Source: Xestospongia muta
Taxonomy: Eukaryota; Porifera; Demospongiae; Haplosclerida; Petrosiidae
Length of the DNA: 64,000 bases
NCBI GenBank assembly: GCA_963693285.1
Contig: OY848928.1
Location: 1,612,501 to 1,676,500 of the forward strand
Direction: 5' to 3'
Position 1 is the stretch's first letter, and each line of letters opens with the position of its first letter. The notes beneath the pieces were generated by a model that saw nothing but the letters and a program-made list of their open reading frames with translations, made no database searches and had not been told where the DNA came from. Below, piece after piece: positions 62,401 through 64,000 of this stretch. Made by a program: the position numbers and the translations under genes.

Positions 62401-63835
62401 GTTAGCATCTGCAGCGACACTCTCAGCAGCATCGGCCATGACACCAAGTGTTTGGAATGCAAATACACAGAGCTCTCTTGTACAAACACAAGGCTGAGAG
62501 AGAGAGAGAGAGAAAGAATATTATCGTACACACACAATATAGCCTCACTCGTAGTAATCCTGTTTCCAAGACATGTCTTTCATCACAGATAACACAGAAC
62601 TCACTCAAAGAAGGGATCCTATTCAATGCATATTTCATCACCTTTAAGAGCAATATCATATATGTAGTATATACAGTGTGTCTGATATGAATACCTGAGC
62701 TAAATAGCCATTCTCGAGTGAAGGAGGCTGTTTGACATACTAAGAAAATCAACAATGTTCAATTATTAGTAATACATATATAGAGATATGTACTAACCTC
62801 TAAACTGTTGTCAAGTACCAAACCAGCTCTTGCTCCTTGAGAATCTTGTCTTCTTAGTTTAACAGGAGGACTCCTATATCACATGAAAATCACATGACAT
62901 GGCATACAGACTAGGGCAATCAAGTGATAACTAAAATATATATAAATAGCAAACAACAGGGTGCACTTATCACATATACATCACTAACCCTTGAGGAAAA
63001 TCCTTTGATTTTGTTTTCTTAGTCAAAAAACCTTGCATTTCTTTAACTTCATCATCCAACAGCTCTCCAGTAGTCAGTAAATGAACTGCTTTCTGTAAGT
63101 TTTGTTCACACATTTCTAATGCTTGTTCAGCAGACAACAAGGGAAACCCCATATCTACAAGTGTCTGTAGAGATCGTGGATGACCTTGAGATATGGAGGG
63201 TGGAGTATTAGTGGGTGTGGTTGCAGTTTCATGAGTTACTCCTTCACTAGTTCTTTCAGCTGGTTGAAGAAAAGGGTAAAATTTAGTGTTTGCCATAGAC
63301 TTAATTCACAGATACTCTACATATTCATTCCTCACACTCTACACTTATCATTATCATATAATGTTATCTAAATTGCTCATTTACATAACTTCTAGATCAT
63401 CACTCATTCCCATACATCAATTCTGATACAATCATTCCTATAAGCTCATTCCTATATATCCATTCTCATACATTCATGCTATCATATACTTACAACATTG
63501 TTCTAAGTGATAATTCGATGTTGACTTCCAATGGTTAGAAACAAAAGTCTCCACAATCCTAATGACAACAATATAAAAATGACTATACTAAAACTACTCA
63601 CTTTTGTATTTGTGCTCCAAGACCAAACTTTCTTTTTTCTTTACTATTTGGTGAGCCTTGATAGACATCAATTTTTGGCTCAGGACCGTCTAAATATTTT
63701 CTGGCACTATGAAAATGAAGTTGTAAAACAACAGGCACTTCGACGTTGACTCCCCAAGCTGAAGCAGTGTGAACATCAAGGAATCCCATGTCAATGTACA
63801 TAAGAATATCTATTTCATTGATACCAGCAAAAACC
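59495..63835 (-). CDS. PARP6/8: PARP6/PARP8-type mono-ADP-ribosyltransferase, 5' end outside window
   Basis: Sixteen exons on the - strand: 63602-63835, 63494-63558, 62989-63259, 62798-62873, 62695-62739, 62549-62641, 62401-62493, 62222-62347, 61544-61609, 61404-61480, 60870-60918, 60712-60824, 60585-60657, 60313-60411, 60145-60214, 59495-59691. All phases join. In order: an N-terminal region with FLDVHTASAW and LDGPEPKIDVYQ, a UBA-like segment (LVDMGFPLLSAEQALEM), a Cys-rich segment (FCVICDERHVLETGLL then CVCTRELCVF), a helical part, and the ART domain. The ART domain has FAFHGSSIENWHSI (His), GNGIYLSP (Tyr) and TRFFFVYDEVGQ, where the catalytic Glu of poly-ADP-ribosylating PARPs is not present. 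That fits mono-ADP-ribosylation. The acceptor of exon 62989-63259 was set at 63259 because this keeps phase; an upstream ATG at 63296 is not needed. The stop is TAA at 59495-59497. Confidence 0.9.
60990..61395. repeat. Intronic minisatellite in the PARP gene
   Basis: Irregular tandem units of about 35-60 bp made of ACTAGTCTATATT, ATAGTATTGTAGTA and CAGTGxTATACT. It fills most of the intron between exons 61404-61480 and 60870-60918. Confidence 0.85.
61798..61868 (+). tRNA. tRNA-like sequence, anticodon TGC (possibly tRNA-Ala relic)
   Basis: The sequence folds as a cloverleaf. Acceptor strands are 61798-61804 and 61862-61868 with one mismatch and one G-U. T8 and A9 are present, and the D arm has AGC/GCT. 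The anticodon stem is TCTTT/AAAGA around CTTGCAC, giving TGC at 61831-61833. The T arm is CCAGG TTCAAAT CCCGG with one A-C mismatch. The B box GGTTCAAATCC is canonical; the A box is weak and the G3-U70 pair of tRNA-Ala is absent. It lies antisense in a PARP intron. It may be a decayed tRNA or a tRNA-derived SINE head. Confidence 0.45.
62085..62215. repeat. Roughly 28-bp minisatellite in a PARP intron
   Basis: Five or so units of AATCCAACCATCCATCCATT then AATA with small changes. Non-coding. Confidence 0.85.
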
Positions 63836-64000
63836 CTAAATAAACATAGCAACAAATATAATGAGTGTATTACTATATTAAAATTAATTTGAGGTTATTT
63901 TTACAGACAATAAACTTAGCCTTTAGATGTGATAGGATGATATCACTGCACTGTATTAAGACATAGGACAAACACAATAGCCTGATACCGTAATACAGAA
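63836..64000. other. Intron or 5' part of the PARP gene
   Basis: No further exon with clear homology is seen before the window ends. The acceptor at 63836-63837 (- strand TTTATTTAG) implies more coding exons to the right. Confidence 0.5.

Noticed and set aside
62970..63296. Separate 108-residue UBA protein starting at the ATG at 63296
   Set aside because: A strong acceptor at 63260-63261 and the phase of neighbouring exons place the UBA segment inside the PARP6/8-type gene.

Overview
The window looks like nuclear DNA of a marine sponge. It is AT-rich, genes are split by many short GT-AG introns, and it holds tandem families of innate-immunity-type proteins (TIR, Death, CARD, ZU5 and Roc-COR domains). 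A demosponge such as Amphimedon is my best guess. That is inferred from gene content and could not be checked by search.

Region 1 (1-46430) is a tandem cluster of five Roc-COR-GTPase/Death-domain genes. Gene 1 (2136-5884) and gene 3 (13382-23037) are intact over what can be seen. Copy 2 (8563-10694) and copy 4 (24739-28229) are broken. Gene 5 (34755-46430) has lost the 5' half of its GTPase exon. Most members follow one plan: a short first exon reading MAQ.QDQ, a long first intron filled with a tandem repeat array, a 25-nt exon, a roughly 2-kb Roc-COR exon, Death-domain exons, then a Ser/Pro-rich tail ending in a CaaX prenylation box. Gene 3 instead continues into coiled coil, ZU5, an unknown domain and a CARD-like domain. 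Duplicated intergenic modules and relics show that the cluster grew by unequal crossing over.

The most unusual feature is the repeat filling the first introns: four arrays, about 84 units by eye, unit length about 105-135 bp. Nearly every unit carries a 3' splice-site-like end (TTATTCAG or TTTTTTAG), then exactly 3 nt (9 nt in two units), then a strong 5' splice site GTAAGT. Each unit therefore looks like a minimal intron plus a one-codon microexon. In genes 3 and 5 the upstream exon ends in phase 0 and the downstream 25-nt exon begins in phase 0, so any number of these microexons would keep the frame, each adding one amino acid. I read about 71 units with an intact AG-NNN-GTAAG arrangement, and none of the 3-mers or 9-mers is or contains an in-frame stop. 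This could be a combinatorial microexon system, a recursive-splicing ladder, or a repeat that copies splice sites without using them. RNA data would decide.

Region 2 (46431-59225) holds three TIR-Death genes on the + strand. They differ in the middle: one membrane helix in gene 6, two in gene 7, none in gene 8. A truncated TIR duplicate and several small inverted-repeat elements lie among them. Region 3 (59495-63835, - strand) is the 3' part of a PARP6/PARP8-type mono-ADP-ribosyltransferase gene, with a UBA-like region, a Cys-rich region and the catalytic domain over 16 visible exons. A tRNA-like sequence lies in one of its introns. Scattered transposon relics include a Ty3/gypsy-type integrase fragment, a CENP-B/pogo-type helix-turn-helix fragment, a TTAA-flanked inverted-repeat element and at least one MITE family.
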